A stretch of 50,756 nucleotides of DNA from CAYRMN01 sp964425575 (GCA_964425575.1 CAYRMN010000004.1:1-50756), one strand, 5' to 3'; positions 34,295 through 46,381 are shown, numbered from the stretch's first letter. Notes: generated by a model not told the origin, from the letters alone. Numbers and translations: made by a program.

Positions 34295-34560
34295 CCATAC
34301 ACCTAACGCGCCATTCTAGATATTGGCGCACATTCGTACATTTCGGGTAAGGCTTTCTAGACACGCCGAACCCACCCACTCCGGAATGGAAGTAAGCGAA
34401 TCCTGCGTACTTCCTTCCTTAACTGAGAGTCAGATAATAAAATCAGACTCTTTGAGAGGATCATTTGATGAATAACAATGAGATGATGATACGAGTCGTC
34501 ATTTTATTGCTGTCCATCAGGACAGAGAAACCATAACCGGCCCTGAAAGGTCGATCATCA
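34288..34560 (+). other. Spacer with several hairpins between islet 3 genes 1 and 2
   Basis: GCGTTAG/CTAACGC (34288-34309), GCGCCA/TGGCGC (34307-34328), GGAAGTA/TACTTCC (about 34387-34414), AGAGTC/GACTCT (34425-34452) and TGTCC/GGACA (34511-34525). No gene and no clear terminator; probably untranslated RNA of the same transcript. Confidence 0.5.
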
Positions 34561-34570
34561 GGAGAGCGCG

Positions 34571-35446
34571 ATGGGAGTCCTTCGCCAGACGCTGTTCGGA
34601 AAGATCGACCTTGATACGTTGATGACCATGTTCGTGCTGGGAATTGATCCAGCGCGAGATGTTTGTCAGCAAATCGCAGGGTCGGCCTCGGCAGTCATGC
34701 TCGCAGATAAGAGCGTGGCGTGCCTCGAAGTCGGCGGGTCTGGGGAGACCGACCGAAATAACTTCGATCACCATCTCCCCGAAGGATCGAACCTCTCCGC
34801 CTGCGCGCAAGCGCTGCGCCGCATGGCTCGGCTCGTCGAGTACATCGACGCGTTGGATCGCGGTGAGAGGCGGGCAGAAGACATCGAGGGTGGCGGATTT
34901 CCGTCGCTCGCCCAGCTTGCCTCTGGCATGTTGCTCGTGGTCAAAAGCCCTGAGCAGCGGCTGAAGTGCGGGTTAGAAATACTACGTGCGGTTGTGCAAT
35001 CCGGCATCGATCCCTACGGAAGTATGGAAGAGATCCTGGATGCAATTCCGCATGCACACTGGTGGGCTAAACAGAAGAAGGCACATGAGGCGGGCTTCGA
35101 AACCGTCTGTGCCGAAGCTGAATGGCTTACGACCAAACAAGGTCGCCGACTGGCCGTCGTCGAGACGAGCTGGATCGGCGCGCCTGGTGCCCTTTACGGG
35201 CGCGGAGCTGATCTCGTGATCGCCTTGAATCCGGTGATGGAGATTGCGGGTGGCAAAACCATCCGGAAGCTTACCGTCGCAGGGCATGGGATCCCGGTTA
35301 CGCCAGTTCTGGATACGCTCAATGAACTTGATGCGTCCAGAGGCTGGGGTGGACCGGCGCACGGCACGATCATTGGATCGAGCCAGACTACTGACAGCCT
35401 CATCGATCTCGCAAAGATCGTAGAGGTGGTGATCGAGATGTTGTAA
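34571..35446 (+). CDS. DHH-motif protein, possible phosphoesterase relative (islet 3)
   Basis: 291 aa from the ATG at 34571, with AGGAG upstream. Two stretches suggest a distant DHH-type fold: KIDLDTLMTMFVLG near residues 11-24 (a D-x-D pair in the first strand) and GGSGETDRNNFDHHLPEGS near residues 55-73, the DHH itself. RLVEYIDALDRGER follows. The C-terminal half contains IPHAHWWAKQKKAHEAGF and ends GWGGPAHGTIIGS, in the position of the DHHA1 substrate loop. If active it would be a metal-dependent phosphoesterase, but the classic flanking motifs are altered, so this is inference. GC-rich codons and neighbours tie it to the islet. Confidence 0.65.
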   Translation: MGVLRQTLFGKIDLDTLMTMFVLGIDPARDVCQQIAGSASAVMLADKSVACLEVGGSGETDRNNFDHHLPEGSNLSACAQALRRMARLVEYIDALDRGERRAEDIEGGGFPSLAQLASGMLLVVKSPEQRLKCGLEILRAVVQSGIDPYGSMEEILDAIPHAHWWAKQKKAHEAGFETVCAEAEWLTTKQGRRLAVVETSWIGAPGALYGRGADLVIALNPVMEIAGGKTIRKLTVAGHGIPVTPVLDTLNELDASRGWGGPAHGTIIGSSQTTDSLIDLAKIVEVVIEML

Positions 35447-35541
35447 GTCTCGGTTACACGCATACATGTCAAACGACTCTGATCTGATCTAAGTAGCCAA
35501 AAAAGTGCGAACGGAACAGATATGCATCCCAGGCTAAAAAT

Positions 35542-35660
35542 CCACCTGGGGGCCAGCTGAAGCGGGTACATCGGCTCGCAACGGTTGGTTCGCGCACTCG
35601 TGCGCATGCAACTCCTCTTCCTTCTCCAGGTGGATCGCAGTACCTGGAAGCGGAGTGGAG
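35542..35660 (+). promoter_or_regulatory. Leader with two mutually exclusive hairpins before the 139-aa gene
   Basis: CCAGGTGG (35626-35633) can pair upstream with CCACCTGG (35542-35549), closing a large arm that contains GCGCA-CTCG-TGCGC (35592-35605), or its left part TCCAGGT can pair downstream with ACCTGGA (35642-35648), next to the ribosome-binding GGAG (35657-35660). A switch in structure is therefore possible. Confidence 0.45.
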
Positions 35661-35671
35661 TCGATTGAGAC

Positions 35672-36091
35672 ATGAATAGCGCTATCCGATTTGTCAACCT
35701 CACCGGCCGCAAGCTCACCGTCTTCACCTCGAAGGAGGATCAGACGGGCGTTCAGCTCGAGGCCGAGGGCAAAGCCGAGTACAAGGGCTTCACCGCCCGC
35801 GGAACCACGGTGCTTGTGAACGGCCTCCCCGTCGCGTGCGCTGCGCAAGCGGCGCCGGAGACGCCGAAGGCGAGCGACATCGTTGGCCTGCCCGACACCG
35901 AGCCCGGCACGGTCTTCATTGTTCCCTTCCCGGTCGCCGCACCCGCGTACGTCCTGGGACGTCGCGACATCATGAGCATGGGCGCGGCCCGCATCAACAA
36001 CGGCGTCCAGACCGGCGCCGAGGGGTTCAACTACCCCGGAACCGAGGCCGAGCTTCGGCAGGTTCTCGAGGGCAACGCCGCGCAGCAGTAG
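35672..36091 (+). CDS. Small GC-rich orphan protein, unknown function (islet 3)
   Basis: 139 aa from the ATG at 35672 (MNSAIRFVNLTGRKLTVF), with GGAG 11 nt upstream. Short beta strands dominate (TGRKLTVFTSKE, TTVLVNGLPVAC, DTEPGTVFIVPFPVA), then a Gly/Ala-rich section (GRRDIMSMGAARINNG) and a helical end (TEAELRQVLEGNAAQQ). No signal peptide, no membrane helix, one Cys. The pattern of LPDTEPGTVFIVP recalls short phage or accessory proteins that specify a measured range, but I cannot name a family. It is followed by a 14-bp hairpin and the first copy of element B. Confidence 0.7.
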   Translation: MNSAIRFVNLTGRKLTVFTSKEDQTGVQLEAEGKAEYKGFTARGTTVLVNGLPVACAAQAAPETPKASDIVGLPDTEPGTVFIVPFPVAAPAYVLGRRDIMSMGAARINNGVQTGAEGFNYPGTEAELRQVLEGNAAQQ

Positions 36092-36187
36092 CTCGCCCCC
36101 CTCATCACGCTACAGGGAATAGTTGCGTGTAAGGTTCTCGGTTGAAACCTGAATAAAATTCAGCCACCTCAAGGAGGTCTTCGACAA

Positions 36188-36221
36188 GAGGAGCTGATGG
36201 AAATACGTCCGTCGGCTCCTC
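36188..36221 (+). other. 14-bp hairpin preceding element B copy 1
   Basis: GAGGAGCTGATGGA pairs with TCCGTCGGCTCCTC through 14 bp including two U-G pairs; the 6-nt loop is AATACG. The wobble pairs exist only on the plus strand. Confidence 0.7.
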
Positions 36222-36282
36222 TCCTCAATCTGATTTCCGAATCTTTTTCTCTCCAAGAGATTCGGACGTCGAATTGAGGAAC
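36221..36282 (+). repeat. Element B, copy 1: conserved hairpin after the 139-aa gene
   Basis: 62 bp, 4 differences from the copy at 37235-37296. Outer stem CTCAAT/ATTGAG and inner stem CCGAATCT/AGATTCGG around a pyrimidine-rich loop. No T-run follows, so it is not an ordinary terminator. Confidence 0.8.
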
Positions 36283-36362
36283 TACTGGTAAGAGATGCGT
36301 ACCGTGTGGAGTAATCCCATTCTGCATAAAAACGCGTTTCCTTTGAATGAAGGGGTGACGAT

Positions 36363-37133
36363 ATGAGTAGCAAGTGGAGCCGTCAAGAGCACAACAACGC
36401 GAAAGAGAATCAGACGGGCATGTGCCCGTTCAACTGTATCTACTGTGGGGAGGAAGCGGCCGAACGCGCTCCTCTTCCGCCGGAACCAGTGGAACGAAAA
36501 GCATACGCCGGAGAGCATTACGTCTTCAGCGTGCGACGCGGCGAAGAAACGTTGCAACGCTGCCAACTACTTGCAGCATCCGATGACATGGATGCGGTTT
36601 GGCGCGCAATCACAGATGCGCGCAATGCCACGGTGGGTGCCAATACGCACATGGCGGGCGCCAACGACGCCATCATCAAACAACGGATAGCGCGATTTGA
36701 TGATCGGCGTCGAAGCGTCGTCGATGAGCTTCTCATTCACCATCGCAGCCTCAAAAAAAAGGCAGATGAGGCGTCGCAGGCAACCCTGCCCGCGCTCATC
36801 ACCAAGGCGGAGAACGGCGCCACTCTCTCCATGGAGGAGAAGTTCGCTCTTACTGGTGAAGCTGCCATGAACCGGAGGAGCAGCGGACCGCATACTCGCA
36901 CAGCCTACCTCTATACGCTTGCAGCTGCGAGCAGTAACCACCCCCATCCACAAGACGTCTATGCGGCAGCAAACGCTGCTGGTGATGGCGAAAATGATGT
37001 CCTCAGACAGGCTCTCCAGCGCATTGGAGGTCGCATCAAGCATCGTCGTCTGACCAGCGATCAAGCGCGCGGAGAGCTAAGGGGTGTGCTGCGGCAGTAT
37101 GCATCTTGGTTCGATTCAAAAAATTCCACCTAG
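36363..37133 (+). CDS. Orphan protein with N-terminal Cys cluster (islet 3)
   Basis: 256 aa from the ATG at 36363 (MSSKWSRQEHNNAKEN), with AAGGGG upstream. Residues 21-28 are CPFNCIYC, a tight C-x3-C-x2-C cluster that could bind zinc or, as in radical-SAM enzymes, an iron-sulfur cluster; the rest of the radical-SAM fold is absent, so zinc is more likely. The remainder is helical and charged (RIARFDDRRRSVVDELLIHHRSLKKKADE), ending in a possible DNA- or RNA-binding basic stretch (GGRIKHRRLTSDQARGELR). No family recognised. GC-rich codons and element B downstream place it in the islet. Confidence 0.75.
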   Translation: MSSKWSRQEHNNAKENQTGMCPFNCIYCGEEAAERAPLPPEPVERKAYAGEHYVFSVRRGEETLQRCQLLAASDDMDAVWRAITDARNATVGANTHMAGANDAIIKQRIARFDDRRRSVVDELLIHHRSLKKKADEASQATLPALITKAENGATLSMEEKFALTGEAAMNRRSSGPHTRTAYLYTLAAASSNHPHPQDVYAAANAAGDGENDVLRQALQRIGGRIKHRRLTSDQARGELRGVLRQYASWFDSKNST

Positions 37134-37204
37134 CCACTCCGGTGAGGGTGGAATAAAATCGCCTCAGTTCCCCCAACCGAGACGCACGCACCTTTGAGTC
37201 TATA

Positions 37205-37296
37205 GCTCGGCACACCCTTCTATCTTGTGCCGGGCTCCTCAATCTAATTTCCGAATCTTTTTCTCTCCAAGGGATTCGGAAGTCGCATTGAGGAAC
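37205..37296 (+). repeat. Hairpin plus element B, copy 2, after the 256-aa gene
   Basis: GCTCGGCACA/TGTGCCGGGC (10 bp, one U-G) at 37205-37235, then element B at 37235-37296. The change in the inner stem turns U-A into U-G, so pairing survives. The same order, unique hairpin then element B, is seen at 36188-36282. Confidence 0.8.
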
Positions 37297-37308
37297 AATA
37301 TTTATTTT

Positions 37309-37800
37309 CTATCCCCTCCCCTGCGATTTCCAAACTGTTGCTCCAACGATGGCCAGTGCGAGAGCATCTGAGGCATCATCAAGTCTTGGGACTTTCTCTA
37401 AATGCAAAAGCCTTTTTACCATCTCTTGAATCTGTTTTTTATCGGCTGCTCCATAGCCCGTAATCCCCTGTTTTACCTGATTAGGCGTGAGCTCAACAAT
37501 CGGGACACCAACATCAGCCAGAGCTAGTAAAATCACTCCACGCGCCATCCCTACTTTTAGAGCTGTACGAACATTCGTTTGAAAAAATAATGATTCAATA
37601 ATCGCGGCTTGCGGCTGAAAACGACGCACTGCTTCAACCAGATCATTTCGAACTGTTTGGAGTCTTGCTGAAAAATCTTCTTCTTTCGGAGTTTCTATAA
37701 CGTCGTGCCACACATGCACCGCATTACCCCCCTGAACATCAATCACCCCTAGCCCCGTCCGGCCAAACCCTGGATCAACACCGAGAATACGAGTCGTCAT
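37309..37800 (-). CDS. ruvC: Holliday junction resolvase RuvC
   Basis: 163 aa, near the standard size. The RNase H-like fold has its acidic residues in place: Asp9 in ILGVDPGFGRTG, Glu69 in AAIIESLFFQTN, and the C-terminal pair in RLDDASDALALAI. RuvC cuts Holliday junctions symmetrically as a dimer with Mg, working with RuvAB; those genes are not in the window. It follows yebC on the same strand as in many bacteria, separated here by a palindromic repeat. The ATG at 37800 lacks a Shine-Dalgarno. Confidence 0.94.
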   Translation of the reverse strand: MTTRILGVDPGFGRTGLGVIDVQGGNAVHVWHDVIETPKEEDFSARLQTVRNDLVEAVRRFQPQAAIIESLFFQTNVRTALKVGMARGVILLALADVGVPIVELTPNQVKQGITGYGAADKKQIQEMVKRLLHLEKVPRLDDASDALALAIVGATVWKSQGRG

Positions 37801-37812
37801 AATAGGGATAAT

Positions 37813-37897
37813 GTAGGGGCGTGATTCATCACGCCCTCCGATCGATCAGATTGATAGAAACCCATCCCATCAGAGGGCACATGGCATGCGCCCCTAC
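37813..37897. repeat. Dispersed palindromic repeat, GTAGGGGC family, supplies the yebC stop
   Basis: Begins GTAGGGGCGTGATTCATCAC and ends GCGCCCCTAC. Read on the minus strand, the right end gives the TAG of yebC. Confidence 0.8.
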
Positions 37898-38616
37898 GAG
37901 GCATTTGAATAAACTCTAGCAACATCATCTAAATCTTCAAGAACTTCGAGCAAGGTTTCGAGCGATGTACCTGAGGCTTCATCAATATCAACTGTCACGC
38001 GCGGGAGCCACTCCATATCTGCTGTTTCAATGGCTAGTCCAAGCTGCTGAGCTGCTTCTGCAATATGAGCCAGATCGTGTGGGGCAGATAGAATCATTAT
38101 CCCATCAGCATCACTTTTTATCTCTTCTGCACCCGCCTCGATCAACGCCAGCTCAACCTCATCTCGTCGATCAGTCGGCAGGCTTGAGGCCACTCTCACG
38201 ACTCCCTGTCGTTCAAATAGATACGTCACCGCGCCAGGCGCTGCCAGTGTCCCACCATGCTTTGAAAGCAGATGTTTCACATCGCCAGCCGTACGATTTC
38301 GATTATCAGTAACACACTCAATAATCAACGCCGTGCCACCTGGCGCATACGCTTCATACATCAACGATTCTAGCTGACCTTCTGTACCTCCCCCGCTCCC
38401 ACGAGCCACGGCCCGCTCGATATTCTCGCGAGGCATTGAGGCTTTTTTGGCATGCTCAATGGCGACACGCAAGCGTACGTTCATGCCTGGATCACTCCCT
38501 TTTTCTTTTACCGCAACCGTAATTTCACGGGCCAACTTCGTAAATGAGGCTGAACGCTTGGCGTCAATCGCGCCTTTAAATTGTCTTACTTTATGCCATT
38601 TTGAATGCCGCGACAT
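37894..38616 (-). CDS. yebC: YebC/PmpR family regulatory or translation protein
   Basis: 240 aa, typical length. Opens with the diagnostic MSRHSKWHKVRQFKGAIDAK and FTKLAREITVAVKEKG, then NVRLRVAIEHAKKASMPRENI and YEAYAPGGTALIIECVTDN, all YebC hallmarks; the C-terminal domain has EWLPRVTVDID. The family was first described as transcriptional regulators and more recently linked to relieving ribosome stalling. Co-location with ruvC is widely conserved. The TAG stop comes from a dispersed repeat (37813-37897). Terminator 38634-38665 separates the gene from rpoC. Confidence 0.93.
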   Translation of the reverse strand: MSRHSKWHKVRQFKGAIDAKRSASFTKLAREITVAVKEKGSDPGMNVRLRVAIEHAKKASMPRENIERAVARGSGGGTEGQLESLMYEAYAPGGTALIIECVTDNRNRTAGDVKHLLSKHGGTLAAPGAVTYLFERQGVVRVASSLPTDRRDEVELALIEAGAEEIKSDADGIMILSAPHDLAHIAEAAQQLGLAIETADMEWLPRVTVDIDEASGTSLETLLEVLEDLDDVARVYSNAS

Positions 38617-38633
38617 AGGAAATAGACTGTACC

Positions 38634-38665
38634 AAAAACCCGCCCTTCATGAAAGGCGGGTTTTT
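38634..38665. terminator. Terminator between rpoC and yebC
   Basis: AAAAACCCGCC...GGCGGGTTTTT hairpin with A- and T-runs on both sides, so it can act in both directions. It ends the rpoBC transcript. Confidence 0.9.
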
Positions 38666-38679
38666 GTATCAGCGTTTTT

Positions 38680-41600
38680 CTAGAATCGTTGACGACTCTC
38701 AGCCGCAGCTGCATCTTCCTGACGCATACGCTCGGCTTCTGCGTCGTGCGAAACACCGAACCCGGTTCCGGCCGGAATAAGACGACCAATAATCACGTTT
38801 TCCTTTAAGCCTTCAAGATTATCGATCTTACCCGTCACCGCAGCATTGATAAGCACACGAGCGGTCTCTTGAAATGATGCGGCAGACAAGAAGGATTCAG
38901 TCGTGAGCGATACCTTCGTAATACCCATGAATAATTCTTCCAAATCTGACACCTTACCGCCGTTCGCAACAACGCGATCTGTTTCATCTTCGGCGCGCAA
39001 CTTTTCAACGACTTCGCCCGGCAAGAGCTCCGTATCACCAGCGTCTTTCACATAGGCACGTGAGAACATCTGGCGAACGATAATTTCAATATGCTTGGCG
39101 TTCAACTTCTGACCCTGTGAGGCGTAGATGAACAAAACCTCTCGGAGCAAATACCGCATGACCGCGTCGCGACCCTTCACCTTAAAGAGCTGCAACAGGT
39201 CCAAATGACCCTCGGTCAATTGATCACCCAACTGAACTTCATCGTTATCTTTCACGAACACCTGGAAGCCCGTTGGAACAGGGTATTCCTTCATGGCAGG
39301 ACCTTCCCAAATCAGCGTAACACCGCGAGCAGTAACCTTGGCCGTTCCTTTGTGCTCTGCCAAAACCTCTGCGCCACTCTTGCGCTCAATCAACACGTCG
39401 CCTTCTTTGATCTTCGCGCCATCTTTGACCTTGATCTTGTCACCAGTTGACTCCATTACATATGCATCTTCTTGAACGGCGATGTGCTCAATATGGATGA
39501 ATTTACCACCGGACTCCGTATCTAAGACCTTTTCACCGCTTGGGGTCTCAATCAAACGACGCTCGCCCTGGATGATCGTGACTTTACCAGCGACTTCAGC
39601 AATGAGTGCTCTATGTTTTGGCGGACGAGCTTCAAATAATTCTTCAACACGAGGCAACCCTTGCGTAATGTCTGATCCAGCCACACCACCCGTGTGGAAC
39701 GTTCGCATCGTAAGTTGCGTACCTGGTTCACCAATGGATTGAGCGGCAATAATTCCAACCGCCGTTCCCATCTTCACGATCTGATTGTGCGCCAAGTCAT
39801 ATCCATAGCACTGCTGACACAATCCTGACTTAAGCTTACAAGACAACACGGAACGCACCTGCGCACTCTCTAGCGGTTCCTTCAGCGCTTGGAGTTGACG
39901 AATGTGCTCTTCAACAATCAGATCACCTTTCTTCACGATTGCTTTCTTTGTTTCAGGGTCTTTAATGTCCTTTAATGCAACACGACCAAGCAAACGCGTT
40001 AAGAGAGGTTCACCAATTTCTTCACACTCTTTATGCGTTAAGGTCACACCTTCTGTATCGCCACAATCATCGGCTGTAATAATCACATCCTGAGCCACAT
40101 CGACGAGACGACGGGTCAGGTAGCCGGCGTTGGCGGTCTTAAGCGCTGTATCCGTCAAACCCTTTCGCGTACCGTGGGACGAGATGAAGTATTCAAGCAC
40201 GTCCAGACCTTCACGGAGCGATGATTTAATCGGAAGTTCAATAACATCACCGGCCGGGTTGGCCACAAGCCCCTTCATACCAATCACGTTGGTCAATTGT
40301 CCAACGGATCCACGCGCACCGGAATCAATCATGGAGAACACCGTACCGGTCTTTGGCAGTGAATCCTTGGACATCTTTTGAATACGATCCTTGGCCTCAG
40401 ACCACACTTTGATGATTTGAGTATAGCGTTCCTTTTTGGTAAGCAGACCTTCTTTATACTGCTCTTCAATCATTTCCACCTTTGAATCCCCTTCTTTGAG
40501 AAGATCGTCTTTCGCTGTCAGCACAGGCAGGTCGCCCATACCATACGAGAATCCGGATTTGGTGATGTAGGCGAAACCTGTATTTTTCACCTCATCCAAG
40601 AAGCGAGCCGTGCGCTCAAAGCCACGAAGTTCAAGACAGGTCCGCGTAATTTCACCAAGCTGCTTGGTTCCAATCGTCTCAGTGCGATATCCAATTTCTT
40701 TTGGAAACAACCGATTCAAAATGACACGGCCCACATTGGTTTCAACGACTGATGTTTCAGGTGATAAACGTGTTTTGATTTTTTCACGAATATCCAACTT
40801 CCCAAGCTGATAGGTATATACGGCTTCATCCGCAGTCCCGAATGTTTTGATTTTACCATCTGCAGCGTCCACCAAGCTCGTCATGTAGTAACAGCCCCAG
40901 GCAATATCTTTATCCGGACGAGCTACCGGCTGACCCGTTGCAGGCTTCAGCAAGTTCTTGGAAGACAGCATGATATTCTTTGCTTCTTCACGCGCTTCCT
41001 GTGTAAGTGGAACGTGCACAGCCATTTGGTCTCCATCGAAGTCCGCGTTAAACGCTGGACACACCATCGGATGAATCTGAATGGCTTTACCTTCAATCAG
41101 CTTTGGCTGAAAACCCTGAATACCCAAGCGGTGCAAGGTTGGTGCGCGGTTTAAGAGCACCACGGAATCGCTGGCAATGGTTTCCAAAATATCCCATACC
41201 TCCGGATGATCCGCTTCGATAAAACGGTTGGCCGAACGAATATTGTGCACGAGCTCGCGTTTAATAAGCGCAGAGATGATAAAGGGACGAAACAATTCAA
41301 GTGCCATGATCTTTGGCAAGCCACACTGATGGAATTCAAGCGTTGGACCAACGACGATAACGGAACGACCAGAATAGTCGATACGCTTTCCAAGCAAGTT
41401 TTGACGGAAGCGTCCTTGCTTGCCTTTTAAAATATCAGCAAGTGATTTCAACTGACGCTTTTTCCCTGTAGCTGCGATCACGGTCTTTGAATGTCGAGCG
41501 CTGTTATCAATAAGAGCATCCACCGCTTCCTGCAACATGCGCTTTTCGTTGCGGGTAATAACTTCTGGCGCATTCAATTCAACCAAACGCTTCAACCGAT

Positions 41601-42639
41601 TATTACGGTTGATAACGCGACGATACAAATCGTTCAAGTCAGAGGTGGCAAACCGACCCCCATCAAGAGCGACCATTGGGCGAAGATCTGGTGGGATAAC
41701 TGGAAGTGCCTTCAAGATCATCCAGAACGGTTCAAGCTTTTGATTCTTCAAAGACTTCAAGAGCTTCAAACGACGAATAATGCGATCTTTCTTGGCTTCT
41801 GAGGCATCCTCAAGCTCGTCTTGCAGCGCAGTAATAGTTGCAGCGACATCGATCTTTTTTAAGAGTTCTTCCAACGCTTCAGCACCAATTCTCGCTTCAA
41901 ACACATGACCATACTTCAAGGATAACTCATGATAATCATTCTCCGATAAAATTTTCATCGGTTTCAGATCTTTGAGTTCGCGCTCGGTGATAGAGAAATC
42001 CTCTTCAAGTTCCGTTAAACGGAGTTCTTTGTTGCCTTGAATCTTGTCGAGTTCTTTTTCAACGGCATCTTGTTCTGTTTTTTGAGCTGCCTTTTCGTTC
42101 ACGCGTTGAATTTCGCGCTCATACTCGGCCTCAATTGTCTTGCGCTTCCCTTTATATTCAGTCCGCACCTGCTCAACCACTTGCGTGCGCAACTCTTCAT
42201 TCACGTCCGTAATAATGAATGAGGCAAAATAGACCACTTTTTCAAGGGACTGAACCGATAGATCGAGCACTGTTCCCAAGCGAGATGGCACGCCGCGCAA
42301 AAACCAAATGTGCGACACTGGCGCAGCCAATTCGATATGACCCATGCGCTCGCGACGAACGAGTGAGTGCGTAACTTCTACGCCACACTTGTCACAAATA
42401 ATACCCTTGTAACGGATCTTTTTATATTTTCCACAGTAACACTCCCAATCTTTTGATGGACCAAAAATTTCTTCTGCAAAGAGTCCAGATTTTTCCGGTT
42501 TTTGTGTACGGTAGTTAATCGTTTCCGGTTTGGTAACCTCACCGTATGACCAGCTACGAATTACTTCTGGAGACGCGAGTTTGAGACGGATCGCATCGAA
42601 ATCCGTCGTTTTGATGTTTTCTGTTTGGAAGAAAGACAT
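38680..42639 (-). CDS. rpoC: RNA polymerase subunit beta'
   Basis: 1319 aa. N-terminal zinc finger CYCGKYK..CDKCG lies near residues 62-80. The catalytic loop NADFDGDQMAVHVPL, holding the three Asp that bind Mg, is near 531-545. FRQNLLGKRIDYSGRSVIVV and HRLGIQGFQPKLIEG precede it; a second zinc site is formed by DDCGD and CKLKSGLCQQC near 850-950; the C-terminal part shows TMRTFHTGGVAG. There is a coiled-coil insertion near 165-200 (KRKTIEAEYEREIQRV) within the N-terminal region. It is directly downstream of rpoB with an 18-nt gap. No Shine-Dalgarno precedes the ATG. Confidence 0.97.
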   Translation of the reverse strand: MSFFQTENIKTTDFDAIRLKLASPEVIRSWSYGEVTKPETINYRTQKPEKSGLFAEEIFGPSKDWECYCGKYKKIRYKGIICDKCGVEVTHSLVRRERMGHIELAAPVSHIWFLRGVPSRLGTVLDLSVQSLEKVVYFASFIITDVNEELRTQVVEQVRTEYKGKRKTIEAEYEREIQRVNEKAAQKTEQDAVEKELDKIQGNKELRLTELEEDFSITERELKDLKPMKILSENDYHELSLKYGHVFEARIGAEALEELLKKIDVAATITALQDELEDASEAKKDRIIRRLKLLKSLKNQKLEPFWMILKALPVIPPDLRPMVALDGGRFATSDLNDLYRRVINRNNRLKRLVELNAPEVITRNEKRMLQEAVDALIDNSARHSKTVIAATGKKRQLKSLADILKGKQGRFRQNLLGKRIDYSGRSVIVVGPTLEFHQCGLPKIMALELFRPFIISALIKRELVHNIRSANRFIEADHPEVWDILETIASDSVVLLNRAPTLHRLGIQGFQPKLIEGKAIQIHPMVCPAFNADFDGDQMAVHVPLTQEAREEAKNIMLSSKNLLKPATGQPVARPDKDIAWGCYYMTSLVDAADGKIKTFGTADEAVYTYQLGKLDIREKIKTRLSPETSVVETNVGRVILNRLFPKEIGYRTETIGTKQLGEITRTCLELRGFERTARFLDEVKNTGFAYITKSGFSYGMGDLPVLTAKDDLLKEGDSKVEMIEEQYKEGLLTKKERYTQIIKVWSEAKDRIQKMSKDSLPKTGTVFSMIDSGARGSVGQLTNVIGMKGLVANPAGDVIELPIKSSLREGLDVLEYFISSHGTRKGLTDTALKTANAGYLTRRLVDVAQDVIITADDCGDTEGVTLTHKECEEIGEPLLTRLLGRVALKDIKDPETKKAIVKKGDLIVEEHIRQLQALKEPLESAQVRSVLSCKLKSGLCQQCYGYDLAHNQIVKMGTAVGIIAAQSIGEPGTQLTMRTFHTGGVAGSDITQGLPRVEELFEARPPKHRALIAEVAGKVTIIQGERRLIETPSGEKVLDTESGGKFIHIEHIAVQEDAYVMESTGDKIKVKDGAKIKEGDVLIERKSGAEVLAEHKGTAKVTARGVTLIWEGPAMKEYPVPTGFQVFVKDNDEVQLGDQLTEGHLDLLQLFKVKGRDAVMRYLLREVLFIYASQGQKLNAKHIEIIVRQMFSRAYVKDAGDTELLPGEVVEKLRAEDETDRVVANGGKVSDLEELFMGITKVSLTTESFLSAASFQETARVLINAAVTGKIDNLEGLKENVIIGRLIPAGTGFGVSHDAEAERMRQEDAAAAESRQRF

Positions 42640-42657
42640 AATGGTTCGATGGATTCG

Positions 42658-46122
<3,465 letters not shown>

Positions 46123-46286
46123 GCCAATAGATATGAACACGCACTCTCTTCACGTGCAGACCGCAATCTGAATGGAGCGTTCAGGCGGAATGATCCGGTG
46201 TTGCAACGTAAGCGAGAGGCGGTTTTTTGGAATAAAACGGAGATGATACACCGAGGGCCTGAATCAATACAGATTCAGAAAGACAC

Positions 46287-46316
46287 AAAAACCCGCCACC
46301 CTGTTATTGTGGCAGG
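46287..46316 (-). terminator. Intrinsic terminator upstream of rpoB
   Basis: Minus strand CCTGCCAC (46316-46309) pairs with GTGGCGGG (46299-46292), one U-G pair, followed by TTTTT. It lies 9 nt after the stop of a 15-codon reading frame and about 165 nt before rpoB. Confidence 0.8.
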
Positions 46317-46325
46317 TCTTTATAC

Positions 46326-46373
46326 CTATTTTTTATCGAGAATTTGGCCAAAATCCTCAAAGCGACGCATCAT
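46326..46373 (-). CDS. Possible leaderless micro-ORF before the rpoB terminator
   Basis: Fifteen codons, MMRRFEDFGQILDKK, then TAG, then the terminator at 46287-46316. The ATG is 8 nt after a CATACT box of a TTGACA-type promoter, the same spacing as leaderless nrnA and clpP. It may be a leader peptide of an rpoBC attenuator, or the remaining tail of a gene cut by the RNA island: the same frame stays open about 16 codons further upstream. Composition shows no run of one amino acid, as classical attenuators have. Confidence 0.35.
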   Translation of the reverse strand: MMRRFEDFGQILDKK

Positions 46374-46381
46374 CAGCCGCG

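Noticed and set aside
19531..37296. Integron gene cassettes with attC sites (tandem genes each ending in a conserved hairpin)
   Set aside because: The hairpins lack the RYYYAAC...GTTRRRY core organisation of attC, there is no integrase in the window, and two unrelated element types are used. A cassette-like origin remains only an analogy.
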